Assembly (NCBI RefSeq): GCF_002234405.1 | Contig: NZ_NMQT01000091.1 | Location: forward strand, 1 to 64,000 | DNA length: 64,000 nt | Source of the DNA: Amycolatopsis thailandensis | GTDB taxonomy: Bacteria > Actinomycetota > Actinomycetes > Mycobacteriales > Pseudonocardiaceae | Direction: 5' to 3' | Shown: positions 51,801-60,583 of the stretch, in pieces | Layout: each line of letters begins with the position of its first letter | How positions within the stretch are numbered: position 1 is the stretch's first letter | Notes under the pieces: generated by a model | What the model was told of the DNA's origin: nothing | Seen by the model: only the letters and a program-made list of their open reading frames with translations | Database searches by the model: none | Program-made: the position numbers and the translations under genes

Positions 51801-52646
51801 GTGACCGCTTCGTCCCGTTCGACGCTGGACCTCATGGACCAGTGGCAGCAGCCTCCGTCCAGGAAACGCGGCCCGCGCGGCTGCGTGATGCTCTCACTGC
51901 TGGTCGTGGGCGCCTTGATGGCCGGTGCCGTCTGGGTCGGGGTCAGTCTCAACGGCCGCGACCCGGTACCGGTCAAACCGGTGTTCACCGTGCCCGCGCT
52001 CACTCCCGAGCCGCGTTCGGCGATCCCCGGCGACGCCGGACCGCTGCCTGCGGAGGCCTCGAAGGAAGCCTGGATCGCGAAGGTGTCGGAGAACACGGAC
52101 ATCCCTTCGCGCACGCTGCGGGCGTACGTGAACGCGGCCGAGAAGACCGCGAAGACCACCCCGCGCTGCAAGATCACCTGGGCGACCATCGCCGGGATCG
52201 GCCGCACCGAATCCCAGCACGCCCGGCACGACGGTTCCCGCGCCGGCGAGGACGGCGTCGTGACGCCGCCGATCATCGGCATCCCGCTCGACGGCTCCCC
52301 CGGCGTGCTGGCGGTCGTCGACACCGACAAGGGCGCCCTCGACGGCGACGCGAAATGGGACCGGGCTGTCGGGCCGATGCAGTTCCTGCCCGCCACCTGG
52401 AAGCGGTACGGCGTCCGCGCGAGCGGTGACGGCGCCGCGCCGGACCCGCAGAACATCGACGACGCCGCGCTGACGACAGCGCGGTACATGTGCGCGCGGG
52501 GCGGCGACCTCGCCAAGCCCACCGGCTGGTGGACCGCGGTGCTGACCTACAACAACTCCACCCAGTACGGGCAGGAAGTGTTCAGCAACGCCGACGCGTA
52601 CGGGAAGGCGGCACTGAAGCCGGACCCCGCGCCGGCGCCGCGCTGA
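51801..52646 (+). CDS. Membrane-anchored lytic transglycosylase
   Basis: This 281-residue protein has an N-terminal cytosolic part, one membrane helix (CVMLSLLVVGALMAGAVWVGV-like, about 35-55), a Pro-rich linker and a transglycosylase (SLT_2/MltB-like) domain: ITWATIAGIGRTESQHARHDGS with the catalytic Glu in RTESQ, GPMQFLPATWKRYG, and NNSTQYGQEVFSNADAYG. It cuts peptidoglycan strands at the cell wall. The GTG at 51801 lies seven bases past TACGGT and is probably leaderless; a longer frame upstream would cross the palindrome. Confidence 0.86.
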   Translation: MTASSRSTLDLMDQWQQPPSRKRGPRGCVMLSLLVVGALMAGAVWVGVSLNGRDPVPVKPVFTVPALTPEPRSAIPGDAGPLPAEASKEAWIAKVSENTDIPSRTLRAYVNAAEKTAKTTPRCKITWATIAGIGRTESQHARHDGSRAGEDGVVTPPIIGIPLDGSPGVLAVVDTDKGALDGDAKWDRAVGPMQFLPATWKRYGVRASGDGAAPDPQNIDDAALTTARYMCARGGDLAKPTGWWTAVLTYNNSTQYGQEVFSNADAYGKAALKPDPAPAPR

Positions 52647-52665
52647 AGCCTTACAAGACGAAGCC

Positions 52666-54015
52666 TCAGGCGGGCAGAAGCCGGGTGACCAGCTTCGTCA
52701 GCTGGTGCACGTTCCGGCATTCGTGCATCTCGACGACCTCCGCGTAGGCGTGCGCCTCGGAATCGCCGGTGGACCAGAGCGCGGTCCGCTCGGGGTTGAG
52801 CCAGTACGTATGCCTCGCCGCGGCGGCGATCCCGCGCACCGCGGCCAGGTTCGGGTCGCCGCCGTTGGTCCTGGCGTCGCCGAGGATGAGCACAGATGTC
52901 CTGGGACCCACAGCATCCGAGTACCGCTCGGCGAATTCGCCGAGCGCGTGCCCGTAGTCGCTGTGCCCGTCCCAGCGCGTCAGCTCGGCGTCGGCGAGGA
53001 TGCGCGCGCCGAGGTCCTCCGGGTCGGCCGCGCCGGTGTCGACGAGGTGGGTGATCTCGTCGCAGGCGTCGATGAACGCGAACACCCGCACCTTGCCGAA
53101 CTGGTCCCGCAGGGCCTGCACCAGCAGCATGGTGAAATTCGCGAACCCGGCCACGGACCCCGACATGTCGCACAGCAGCACGATTTCCGGCCTTCCCGGC
53201 CGGTGCCGCCGGTACGACGGCCGCATCGGGACGCCGCCGGTGGACAGCGAACGCCGCAACGTCCGGCGCAGGTCGATCTGCCCGCGAGCGTGCCGCCGTC
53301 GCCGGGCTGCCAGCCGGGTGGCGAGCTTGCGCGACAACGGCTGCACGACCCGGCGGAGTTCGGCGAGTTGCGCGCGACTGGCGAGCAGGAAGTCGACACG
53401 GTCGGCGGCGGGCGGGACGGCGTGCCGCGAAACCCTTTCCCGGCCACGGACTTCGGCCACTCGCCGCCGCGCTTCGGTGCGCACCAGCCCGCGAAAACCT
53501 TCGACACGACGGCGGACGTCGTCGCGGTCCAGCCTGTCGGTGAAATCGTCCGAAGCGCCCGCGCGGATCGCTTCGAGGACACGGACCACGAGCGTCTGCG
53601 GCTGGAGCCGTTCCAGCGTCTGGTGCGCCGACCAGCCGCCGGTCCCCGCCGTGCCGCCGTACTCCCCCAGCATGTCGACGGCGAGCCCGGCCAGTTGTGT
53701 CAGGTCCGTCTGGTCGTTCGCGGCGAGCGCGGCGGCGAGCCGGTCGCGCAGCGCGGCCAGGTCGTCGACGGGATCGTGCGATGGCGCGCCGACGCCGAGC
53801 GGGAAGTAGATGTCGAAGGTCGCGTCGAAAACCGCTCGCTGGCCGCCGCGCCTGACGAGCGCGGCCGCGAGCCCTTCCCGCATCTGCTCGCGAGAGGCCA
53901 GGCCCAGCACTTCGAGTGCCGCGGCAGCGTCGACAGTTTCGCTGGGGCCACAGGGGATCCCGTGTTCCCGCAACGCTTCCACGAATTCGACGAGCCTGCC
54001 CGGCACGCCGCTCAC
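52666..54015 (-). CDS. VWA-domain protein (CoxE-like), MoxR partner
   Basis: This 449-residue protein ends in a von Willebrand A domain with a MIDAS start LLCDMSGSVAGFANFTMLLV and TSVLILGDARTNGGDP. The first half is helical and Arg-rich (SREQMREGLAAALVRRGGQR). CoxE-like VWA proteins work with MoxR ATPases as metal-dependent chaperones that insert cofactors or mature enzymes. The GTG start overlaps the MoxR stop (GTGA), so the two are translationally coupled. No coxL or other target enzyme is adjacent, so the client is unknown. Confidence 0.88.
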   Translation of the reverse strand: MSGVPGRLVEFVEALREHGIPCGPSETVDAAAALEVLGLASREQMREGLAAALVRRGGQRAVFDATFDIYFPLGVGAPSHDPVDDLAALRDRLAAALAANDQTDLTQLAGLAVDMLGEYGGTAGTGGWSAHQTLERLQPQTLVVRVLEAIRAGASDDFTDRLDRDDVRRRVEGFRGLVRTEARRRVAEVRGRERVSRHAVPPAADRVDFLLASRAQLAELRRVVQPLSRKLATRLAARRRRHARGQIDLRRTLRRSLSTGGVPMRPSYRRHRPGRPEIVLLCDMSGSVAGFANFTMLLVQALRDQFGKVRVFAFIDACDEITHLVDTGAADPEDLGARILADAELTRWDGHSDYGHALGEFAERYSDAVGPRTSVLILGDARTNGGDPNLAAVRGIAAAARHTYWLNPERTALWSTGDSEAHAYAEVVEMHECRNVHQLTKLVTRLLPA

Positions 54016-54893
54016 GAGTCGAGAACCTTGCCGAGTTCCAGCCTCGCGTCCGCCTTCACGACGTCGTCCTGATGTTTGAGGATGACGCCGAGGCTCGCGC
54101 GGACGACGTCCTCGCCGAGGCTGTCCGCGCCGAGCGCCAGCAGGGTCCGGGCCCAGTCGATGGTCTCGGCGACCGACGGCGCCTTCCGCAGTTCCATCGC
54201 CCGCAGCGCGGTGATCACCTTGACCACGGACGCCGCGAGCGCGTCGTCGACACCCGGGACCTTGAGCCGCACGATGCGCTGTTCCAGCGCGGCGTCGGGG
54301 AAATCGATGTGCAGGAAGAGACAACGCCGTCGCAGCGCCTCGGAGAGTTCCCGCGTCGCGTTCGACGTCAGCACCACGAACGGCTTGCGCCCGGCGGTGA
54401 TGGTGCCGAGTTCCGGGACGGTGATCTGGAAGTCGCCGAGCACCTCCAGCAGGAGACCCTCGATCTCGACGTCGGCCTTGTCGGTCTCGTCGATGAGCAG
54501 CACGGTCGGCTCGTCGCCCTTGATGGCGGTCAGCAGCGGCCGGGCCAGCAGGAACTCTTCACCGAAGATGTCGTTGCGGGCTTCGTCCCACGTCTCGTCC
54601 TTGCCCGCGGTGATCCGGAGAAGCTGTTTCGCGTGGTTCCACTCGTACAGGGCACGCGACTCGTCGACGCCTTCGTAGCACTGCAACCGCACGAGCCGGG
54701 AGCCGCTCGCCTGCGCGACGGCCTTCGCCAGCTCGGTCTTGCCGACCCCCGCGGGGCCCTCGATCAGCAACGGCTTACCGAGGGCGTCCGCGAGGAACAC
54801 CGTGGTGGCGACGGCCGCCGAAGCCAGGTAACCGGTGTCGGCGAGCTTCGCCGTCACGTCTTCGACGGATGTGAAGTACCCGGTCCCAGCCAC
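54012..54893 (-). CDS. MoxR-family AAA+ ATPase
   Basis: This 293-residue AAA+ ATPase has Walker A EGPAGVGKTE (45-54), LLIDETDKADVEIEGLLLEVL as Walker B and sensor region, VVLTSNATRELSEALRRRCLF with the arginine finger region, and a helical lid. MoxR proteins act with VWA proteins to mature or insert cofactors into target enzymes. GGGAGG lies before the GTG (54891-54893). It starts the two-gene unit with the VWA gene. Confidence 0.93.
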   Translation of the reverse strand: MAGTGYFTSVEDVTAKLADTGYLASAAVATTVFLADALGKPLLIEGPAGVGKTELAKAVAQASGSRLVRLQCYEGVDESRALYEWNHAKQLLRITAGKDETWDEARNDIFGEEFLLARPLLTAIKGDEPTVLLIDETDKADVEIEGLLLEVLGDFQITVPELGTITAGRKPFVVLTSNATRELSEALRRRCLFLHIDFPDAALEQRIVRLKVPGVDDALAASVVKVITALRAMELRKAPSVAETIDWARTLLALGADSLGEDVVRASLGVILKHQDDVVKADARLELGKVLDS

Positions 54894-54914
54894 ACGGCCT
54901 CCCAGCTCGATCGC

Positions 54915-56360
54915 CTACCCGGCCGACTCTACGTCGCGGATCCGCTTGGGCAGCAGGAACCCGACCGCGAAGGTGAGCATCACCATCACCGCGACCACCC
55001 AGAACGTCCGCTGGGCGGCGTCGGTCGGGTCGGCGGTCCCGGCGTCGAAGAACACCGTGCCCAGCAGCGCCATCCCCAGCGCGCCGCCGACCTGCTGGAG
55101 CGAGGTCAGCGCGCCCGACGCCGATCCGGCCTCCGACGGCTCCACCGCGGACAACGCGATCTCGAAGTACGGCCCCATGATCAGTCCGGACCCGATCCCG
55201 ACCACCACCAGCGCGGGGGCGAGCAGCCACGGGCCGGCCTCCGGGCCGAGGAGCGACAGCAGGGCGACCACGCCGGCGGCCATGATCAGCGCGCCGGTGT
55301 GCAGCACCTTGCGGCCGTGCTTGCGCGCCACCTGCACCAGGCCCATGCCGACGATCATCCCCAGCGACATCGGCACCCCGGTCAGCCCGGCTTTGAGCGG
55401 CGAGAAACCGAGCCCGAGCTGCAGGTACAGCGTGAAGACGAGACCGAAGCCGGAGAACGCCGCGAAGTAGATCGTCCCGGTCGCCATTCCGGCGAGGAAG
55501 CTGCGCTTGCGGAACAGGCTGGGCTCGACCAGCGGGTCGCCGCCGAGACGGCTCTTGCGCTTCTCGAACCACGCGAACAGCCCGAACACCACGATCGCGG
55601 CGGCCATCATCGCGAACGTCCACAGCGGCCAGCCGTACTCACGGCCCTGGACCAGCGGGAAGACGATCAGCAGCGCGCCGGTCGTGGCGAGCAGCGCACC
55701 GGGAAGGTCGAGTTTGAGCGAACCGCCGGGCCGGGACTCGGGAAGGAACTTCACCGCGGCGAGCACGGCCAGCGCGCCGATCGGGAGGTTGATCAGGAAG
55801 ATCATCCGCCAGCCGGTGCCGAACAGGTCGGCGTCGACCAGCCAGCCCGCCAGGATCGGGCCGCCGACCGCGGCGAGCCCCATCACCGGGCCGAACATGC
55901 CGAACGCGGACTGCAGCTCCTTCCCAGCGAACATCTCCTTCATCATGCCGAGGCCCTGCGGGACCATCGCGGCGCCGAACAGGCCCTGCACCACCCTGGC
56001 GGCGATGATCATCTCCGGGCTGACCGCGACCGCGCAGAGCAGCGAACCGGCGACGAAGCCGATCGCGCCGATCAGGAACATGCGCTTGCGGCCGAAGATG
56101 TCGCCGAGCCGTCCGCCGGTGAGCAGGCCGGACACCATCGCGAGGGTGTAGGCGACGCCGAGCCACTGGATCATCGCCGTGCCGCCGCCGAGCGAGGCCC
56201 GCATGACCGGTCCGGCGATGCTCGTGACCGTCATGTCGAGCAGTTCCATCACCGAGCCGGTCAGGATCACGAACAGGGCGGGCCAGCGCCAGCGGTACGG
56301 CTTTTCGACGGGCGCGTCTTCCGTGGTCACGGCGCCCGTGGTGTCCAGTGTCATCGTCAT
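54915..56360 (-). CDS. MFS exporter, DHA2 (14-helix) type
   Basis: This 481-residue MFS protein has about 14 membrane helices and the DHA2 signatures VMELLDMTVTSIAGPVMRASLG, GRLGDIFGRKRMFLIG and GLMMKEMF-like loops. Members export drugs or other toxic compounds. The ATG at 56358-56360 is chosen; an upstream start is less likely. A TAGCGT hexamer ends seven bases before it. It is divergent from a WYL regulator, with an inverted repeat between them, so it is probably repressed by that regulator. Confidence 0.9.
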   Translation of the reverse strand: MTMTLDTTGAVTTEDAPVEKPYRWRWPALFVILTGSVMELLDMTVTSIAGPVMRASLGGGTAMIQWLGVAYTLAMVSGLLTGGRLGDIFGRKRMFLIGAIGFVAGSLLCAVAVSPEMIIAARVVQGLFGAAMVPQGLGMMKEMFAGKELQSAFGMFGPVMGLAAVGGPILAGWLVDADLFGTGWRMIFLINLPIGALAVLAAVKFLPESRPGGSLKLDLPGALLATTGALLIVFPLVQGREYGWPLWTFAMMAAAIVVFGLFAWFEKRKSRLGGDPLVEPSLFRKRSFLAGMATGTIYFAAFSGFGLVFTLYLQLGLGFSPLKAGLTGVPMSLGMIVGMGLVQVARKHGRKVLHTGALIMAAGVVALLSLLGPEAGPWLLAPALVVVGIGSGLIMGPYFEIALSAVEPSEAGSASGALTSLQQVGGALGMALLGTVFFDAGTADPTDAAQRTFWVVAVMVMLTFAVGFLLPKRIRDVESAG

Positions 56361-56379
56361 GGGAACAACGCTAAAGTCA

Positions 56380-56404
56380 ATTCCGGCCACTTTCTGACCG
56401 GAAT
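56380..56404. promoter_or_regulatory. Inverted repeat, likely operator of the WYL regulator
   Basis: ATTCCGGCCA (56380-56389) and TGACCGGAAT (56395-56404) form an inverted repeat with one mismatch and five bases between. It lies between the divergent MFS and WYL genes, so one protein dimer could control both. Confidence 0.65.
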
Positions 56405-56422
56405 CGGAGCGAACCTGGATTC

Positions 56423-57382
56423 ATGGCGAACACGAGCGCGCGGATGCTGCGATTGCTGTCCCTTCTGCAGACACACCGCTTCTGGACCGGGATCGAACTG
56501 AGCGACAAGCTCGAGGTGAGCGAGCGGACGCTGCGGCGCGACGTCGAGCGGCTCAGGGAACTGGGCTATCCGGTCAACGCGAGCCGCGGTGTCGCGGGTG
56601 GCTACCAGCTGAGGTCGGGCACGGTCATGCCGCCGCTGCTGCTGGACGACGAGGAGGCCGTGGCCATCGCGGTCGGCCTGCGGACGGCGGCGGGCGGTTC
56701 GGTGGAAGGCATCGAGGAGACGTCGGTCCGCGCGCTGACGAAGGTCGTCCAGGTCATGCCGCCCCGGCTGCGCAGACGCGTCGACGCGCTCCAGGCGTAC
56801 ACGACACCGGCCGCCGTCACCGGTCCCCGGGTCAACGCCGCCAGCCTGACGGTGATCGCGCAGGCGTGCCGGGACGACGAGCGCCTGAAGTTCGACTACG
56901 CGGCACGCGGTGGCGAGGAGTCCGCGCGGCTGGTCGAGCCGCATCGGCTCGTCTCACTCGGACGGCGCTGGTACCTGGTGGCTTGGGACCTCGACAGGGT
57001 GGACTGGCGCACCTTCCGCGTCGACAGGCTCAGCGACCCGCGCACCACCGGCGCCCGCTACCGGCCGCGCGAGGTCCCGGGCGGGGACGCGGTCAAATTC
57101 GTCGAAGCCCAGATCAAGGCCAGGCCGACCACACATACGCTGGTCGTCCGGGTCGAGGCGCCGAAAGCGCGGGTCGAGGCCGCGGTGCGGTACGTCGGCG
57201 GCATGCTCGAAGCGATCGACGAGACGTCTTGCCGCCTGAAGATGAACGTCGACACCTTCGACTGGCCCGTGCTGATCCTCGCCGCCATCGGGGCGCCCTT
57301 CGAGGTCGAGGGCCCTTCGGCGTTCAAAGATCACCTCGCGTCCGTCGCCACTCTGTTCACGGCGGCTAGCATCGGGCCGTGA
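56423..57382 (+). CDS. DeoR-type HTH/WYL-domain regulator
   Basis: This 319-residue protein has an HTH_11 winged helix (ARMLRLLSLLQTHRFWTGIELSDKLEVSERTLRRDVERLRELGYPV) and a WYL domain (PHRLVSLGRRWYLVAWDLDR, with RRWYLVAWD). WYL domains sense small ligands or nucleic acids. It likely represses the divergent MFS gene through the repeat at 56380-56404. The gene overlaps the aldo/keto reductase by four bases, so that enzyme may belong to the same response. Confidence 0.9.
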   Translation: MANTSARMLRLLSLLQTHRFWTGIELSDKLEVSERTLRRDVERLRELGYPVNASRGVAGGYQLRSGTVMPPLLLDDEEAVAIAVGLRTAAGGSVEGIEETSVRALTKVVQVMPPRLRRRVDALQAYTTPAAVTGPRVNAASLTVIAQACRDDERLKFDYAARGGEESARLVEPHRLVSLGRRWYLVAWDLDRVDWRTFRVDRLSDPRTTGARYRPREVPGGDAVKFVEAQIKARPTTHTLVVRVEAPKARVEAAVRYVGGMLEAIDETSCRLKMNVDTFDWPVLILAAIGAPFEVEGPSAFKDHLASVATLFTAASIGP

Positions 57383-58413
57383 GCACCTATGTCGCGGCCG
57401 AGGGCCGATACGAGAGCATCCCCTACCGCCGCACCGGGCGCAGCGGTCTGAAGCTGCCCGCGATCTCGCTGGGCCTGTGGCACAACTTCGGGAACGACAA
57501 GCCGCTGGGTACCCAGCGGGACATCGCGCGGCGCGCGTTCGACCTGGGCATCACCCATTTCGACCTCGCCAACAACTACGGCCCGCCCTACGGCTCGGCC
57601 GAGGAGAACTTCGGCAGGCTGCTGGCTTCGGACTTCAAGCCGTACCGCGACGAACTGGTCGTTTCGACCAAGGCGGGCTACGACATGTGGCCGGGCCCGT
57701 ACGGCGAATGGGGTTCGCGCAAATACCTGCTGTCCTCTTTGGACCAGTCGCTCGGCCGGATGGGCCTGGACTACGTCGACATCTTCTACTCGCACCGCTT
57801 CGACCCCGAGACGCCGCTCGAAGAGACGGTCGGCGCGCTCGACAGCGCCGTCCGCTCGGGGCGCGCGCTGTACGTCGGCATCTCGTCGTACTCGTCGGAG
57901 AAGACCGCCGAGGCCGCGCGGCTGCTGCGGGAACTGGGCACGCCGCTGCTGATCCACCAGCCGTCGTACTCGATGTTCAACCGCTGGCTCGAAGGCGACA
58001 AACTGCTCGACACGCTCGAAACAGAAGGCGCGGGCTGCATCGCCTTCTCGCCGCTGGCGCAGGGCCTGCTGACCAGCCGCTACCTCGACGGCGTCCCCGA
58101 CAATTCCCGTGCGGCGCAAGGGAAGTCGCTCAACCCGGACACGATCACCGAGAACACCCTCGGCAAGATCCGGGCGCTGAACGAGATCGCCCGGCGGCGC
58201 GGCCAGACGCTGGCGCAGCTCGCCCTGGCGTGGGGTCTGCGCGACCCGCGGATGACCTCGGTGCTGATCGGCGCGAGCAGCGTCGCCCAGCTGGAGGACA
58301 ACGTCGGCGCGCTGAAGAACCTGCACTTCACCAACGAAGAGCTGGCCGAGATCGACCGTTACGCCACCGAGGCCGACATCAACCTGTGGAAGCGTTCGAC
58401 CGACGCTGGATAG
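57379..58413 (+). CDS. Aldo/keto reductase, YghZ/GPR type
   Basis: This 344-residue AKR is close to YghZ (glyceraldehyde-3-phosphate or methylglyoxal reductase): YRRTGRSGLKLPAISLGLWHNFG, ITHFDLANNYGPPYGSAEENFG with Asp and Tyr of the tetrad, VVSTKAGYDMWPGPYGEWGSRK with Lys, and YSHRFDPETPLEET with His. It uses NADPH to reduce aldehydes. The GTG overlaps the WYL gene stop, yet a TAGCAT hexamer lies six bases before it, so a leaderless promoter inside the WYL gene is also possible. Confidence 0.93.
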   Translation: MSTYVAAEGRYESIPYRRTGRSGLKLPAISLGLWHNFGNDKPLGTQRDIARRAFDLGITHFDLANNYGPPYGSAEENFGRLLASDFKPYRDELVVSTKAGYDMWPGPYGEWGSRKYLLSSLDQSLGRMGLDYVDIFYSHRFDPETPLEETVGALDSAVRSGRALYVGISSYSSEKTAEAARLLRELGTPLLIHQPSYSMFNRWLEGDKLLDTLETEGAGCIAFSPLAQGLLTSRYLDGVPDNSRAAQGKSLNPDTITENTLGKIRALNEIARRRGQTLAQLALAWGLRDPRMTSVLIGASSVAQLEDNVGALKNLHFTNEELAEIDRYATEADINLWKRSTDAG

Positions 58414-58446
58414 GAGCCGACGGACGCCTGAGGTCAGCGCGTGACC

Positions 58447-58493
58447 GTGAAAGCCTCCTTACCTACCCTGACGGTAGCGAAGGGGCCCTTCAC
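58447..58493 (+). terminator. Imperfect inverted repeat after the aldo/keto reductase
   Basis: Arms 58447-58467 and 58473-58493 match at 16 of 21 positions around CTGAC, with ends GTGAA/TTCAC. It lies 33 bases past the reductase stop. Similar GTGAA-TTCAC hairpins end many genes in related actinomycetes, in my recollection. Confidence 0.55.
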
Positions 58494-58582
58494 CACCCTG
58501 CGGTGTGATCTTGGGACGGCGGAGACCAGTCGCGGCCCGAAATCGCGTTGCCCCATCCGGCGGCGGGACCGAGACTGCGGAC

Positions 58583-59341
58583 ATGACGTTCGAAGAGCTG
58601 CTCGCCGAAGGAGAGGCCGTCCCGGTCGAAGGCTGGGACTTCTCGTGGTTCGAAGGCCGGGCCACGGAGGAACGGCCGCCGTGGGGTTACTCGCGGCTGC
58701 TCGGCGAACGCATGGCGGCGGCTTCGGCGGGGCTGGACCTGCAGACCGGCGGCGGTGAGGTGCTCGCGGGCATCCCGAAACCGCCGCCGGTCCTCGCCGC
58801 CACCGAAGGCTGGCCGCCGAACGTCGAGGTGGCGCGGAAAACCCTCGCGCCCCTGGGTGGCGAGGTAGTGGAGGCGGAGTACGACGCGCCTTTGCCCTTC
58901 CCGGACGAATCGTTCGATCTGGTGAGCAGCCGCCATCCGATCGAGAACCCGTGGCGGGAGATCGCCCGGGTGCTGCGACCGGGCGGAACCTTTCTGTCGC
59001 AACAGATCGGCGCCGGCACCGTCCGCGAACTGAAGGAGTTCTTCCTCGGTCCGCAGGACTACGGCGACTGGACGCCGGAGGTGCTGCGCGTCGAAGCGGA
59101 GGCCGTCGGGCTGCGGGTGGAGCGGCTCGAACCGGCGAAACTGCGGATGGAGTTCTTCGACCTCGCCGCGATCGTCCACTTCCTCCGTAAGGTGATCTGG
59201 ATCGTGCCGGGATTCGAAGTCGACAAATATCGCGACAAGCTCGCGGAACTCCATCGGATCATCGAGACCGACGGGATGTTCGTCGCGCATTCGCGGCGTG
59301 TGCTCGTGGAAGCGGTCAAGCCCGGCCACACGTTCGGGTGA
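58583..59341 (+). CDS. SAM-dependent methyltransferase
   Basis: This 252-residue protein has GLDLQTGGGEVLAG in place of the usual DxGxGxG loop, PFPDESFDLVSSRHPIENPWREIARVLRPGGTFLSQQIGAGTV, and later helices RVEAEAVGLRVERLEPAK. It is a class I methyltransferase of unknown substrate. The SAM loop reads LQTGGG and is thus atypical. The ATG at 58583 is chosen; the frame upstream is Arg-rich with no start signal. Confidence 0.85.
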   Translation: MTFEELLAEGEAVPVEGWDFSWFEGRATEERPPWGYSRLLGERMAAASAGLDLQTGGGEVLAGIPKPPPVLAATEGWPPNVEVARKTLAPLGGEVVEAEYDAPLPFPDESFDLVSSRHPIENPWREIARVLRPGGTFLSQQIGAGTVRELKEFFLGPQDYGDWTPEVLRVEAEAVGLRVERLEPAKLRMEFFDLAAIVHFLRKVIWIVPGFEVDKYRDKLAELHRIIETDGMFVAHSRRVLVEAVKPGHTFG

Positions 59342-59394
59342 TCACCGGCTCGATGTCTTGAGTGGACGCGCTCGCGGGTGCGATACCTGCGGGC

Positions 59395-60579
59395 GTGTCC
59401 AGCTCCGCACCGCGCCAGCTGGCGCTCACCTCCGCCGCCCAGATCCTCGCCATGGGCTTGTGGTTCTCCGCTTCGAGCGTCGTCCCCGCCCTGCGCGCCG
59501 AATGGGCACTGTCCACTCAGGGCACCGTGCTGCTCACCGCGTCGGTGCAGGTCGGCTTCGCGGCGGGCGCGCTGGTCTCGGCCGTCGCCAACCTCGCGGA
59601 CCGGCTCCGGCCAGAGCGGCTGCTGGCCGCGAGCGCTGCGGCCGGTGCCCTGTTGACGTTGCTCTTTCCTTTGTGCGGCGACCAGTTCTGGCTCGCGGTA
59701 CTGCTGCGGTTCGGCACCGGGATGGCACTGGCCGGGGTCTATCCGGTCGGGATGAAGATCGTCGTCTCGTGGTTCCCGAACAGCCGTGGGCTCGCGCTCG
59801 GTGTCTTGCTGGCCGCGCTCGCGCTCGGCTCGGCGTCACCCCATCTGCTGGCCGGGAGCCTCCCGGAGTGGCGGACGGTGCTCGTCGTCGCGGCCCTTCT
59901 GGCTCTCGGCGCGGCGGCACTGGCCGTGCTCTTCGTCCATGTCGGGCCTGCCGCCCGGCGTTCGCCGCCGTGGGAACCGCGGTACCTGCTCACGATGGCG
60001 CGCGATCGGCGCCAGCGGCTGATCGCGTTCGGCTACTTCGGTCACATGTGGGAGCTCTACGCGTTCTGGACGTGGATCCCCGCCTACGCGGCGGCCGCGT
60101 CACAGCGTTCGGTGAGCCTGCTCGCGTTCACCGTCATCGGCGTCGGCGGGGCGATCGGCTGTCTGCTCGGCGGCGCGCTCTCGGACCGGTTCGGGCGGAT
60201 CGACGTCGCGCTCGCGGCGCTGGCCGTCAGTGGGACGTGCTGCCTGATCTCGGCCTTCGTCTTCGGTGCGCACCCGGCGGTGCTGGGCACGCTGCTGTTC
60301 GTCTGGGGTGTCGCCGCGATCGCCGACTCCGGCCAGTTCTCCGCCGCGTTGAGCGAAGCCGCGGACGCTCGCTACGTCGGCACCGCGCTCACCGCGCAGA
60401 CCGCGATCGGGTTCCTGCTCAGCGCGCTGACCATCCAGGGCCTGCCGGTGCTCGCCGACGCCGTGGGCTGGCGGGCCGCGGCTCCCGCGCTGGCCGTCGG
60501 GCCACTGCTGGGCGTGATCGCCATGGTGAGACTCCGCCGGACATCGCTTGACCAGATTTCAAAATCAGTCATAAACTAG
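59395..60579 (+). CDS. MFS transporter, CynX/NarK-like
   Basis: This 394-residue protein has 12 membrane helices: LTSAAQILAMGLWFSASSVVP, NLADRLRPERLLAAS, RFGTGMALAGVYPVGMKIVVSWFPNSRG (a NarK/CynX-like stretch), and later LSDRFGRIDVALAALAV. The substrate is unknown. GTG 59395 fits the family start; GTG 59362 would add 11 residues. The -35 of the next gene's promoter lies in its last codons, and its stop overlaps the -10. Confidence 0.85.
   Translation: MSSSAPRQLALTSAAQILAMGLWFSASSVVPALRAEWALSTQGTVLLTASVQVGFAAGALVSAVANLADRLRPERLLAASAAAGALLTLLFPLCGDQFWLAVLLRFGTGMALAGVYPVGMKIVVSWFPNSRGLALGVLLAALALGSASPHLLAGSLPEWRTVLVVAALLALGAAALAVLFVHVGPAARRSPPWEPRYLLTMARDRRQRLIAFGYFGHMWELYAFWTWIPAYAAAASQRSVSLLAFTVIGVGGAIGCLLGGALSDRFGRIDVALAALAVSGTCCLISAFVFGAHPAVLGTLLFVWGVAAIADSGQFSAALSEAADARYVGTALTAQTAIGFLLSALTIQGLPVLADAVGWRAAAPALAVGPLLGVIAMVRLRRTSLDQISKSVIN
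60548..60577 (+). promoter_or_regulatory. Promoter and palindrome of the TetR gene
   Basis: TTGACC (60548-60553) and TAAACT (60572-60577), 18 bases apart, form a good promoter; the -10 ends six bases before the GTG at 60584. GATTT/AAATC (60555-60566) is a palindrome between the hexamers and the likely self-operator. The promoter lies inside the end of the MFS gene. Confidence 0.7.
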
Positions 60580-60583
60580 CTTC

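Noticed and set aside
53916..56501. 861-codon plus-strand frame over the VWA, MoxR and MFS genes
   Set aside because: His/Arg/Glu/Gln-rich antisense shadow of three well-supported minus-strand genes.
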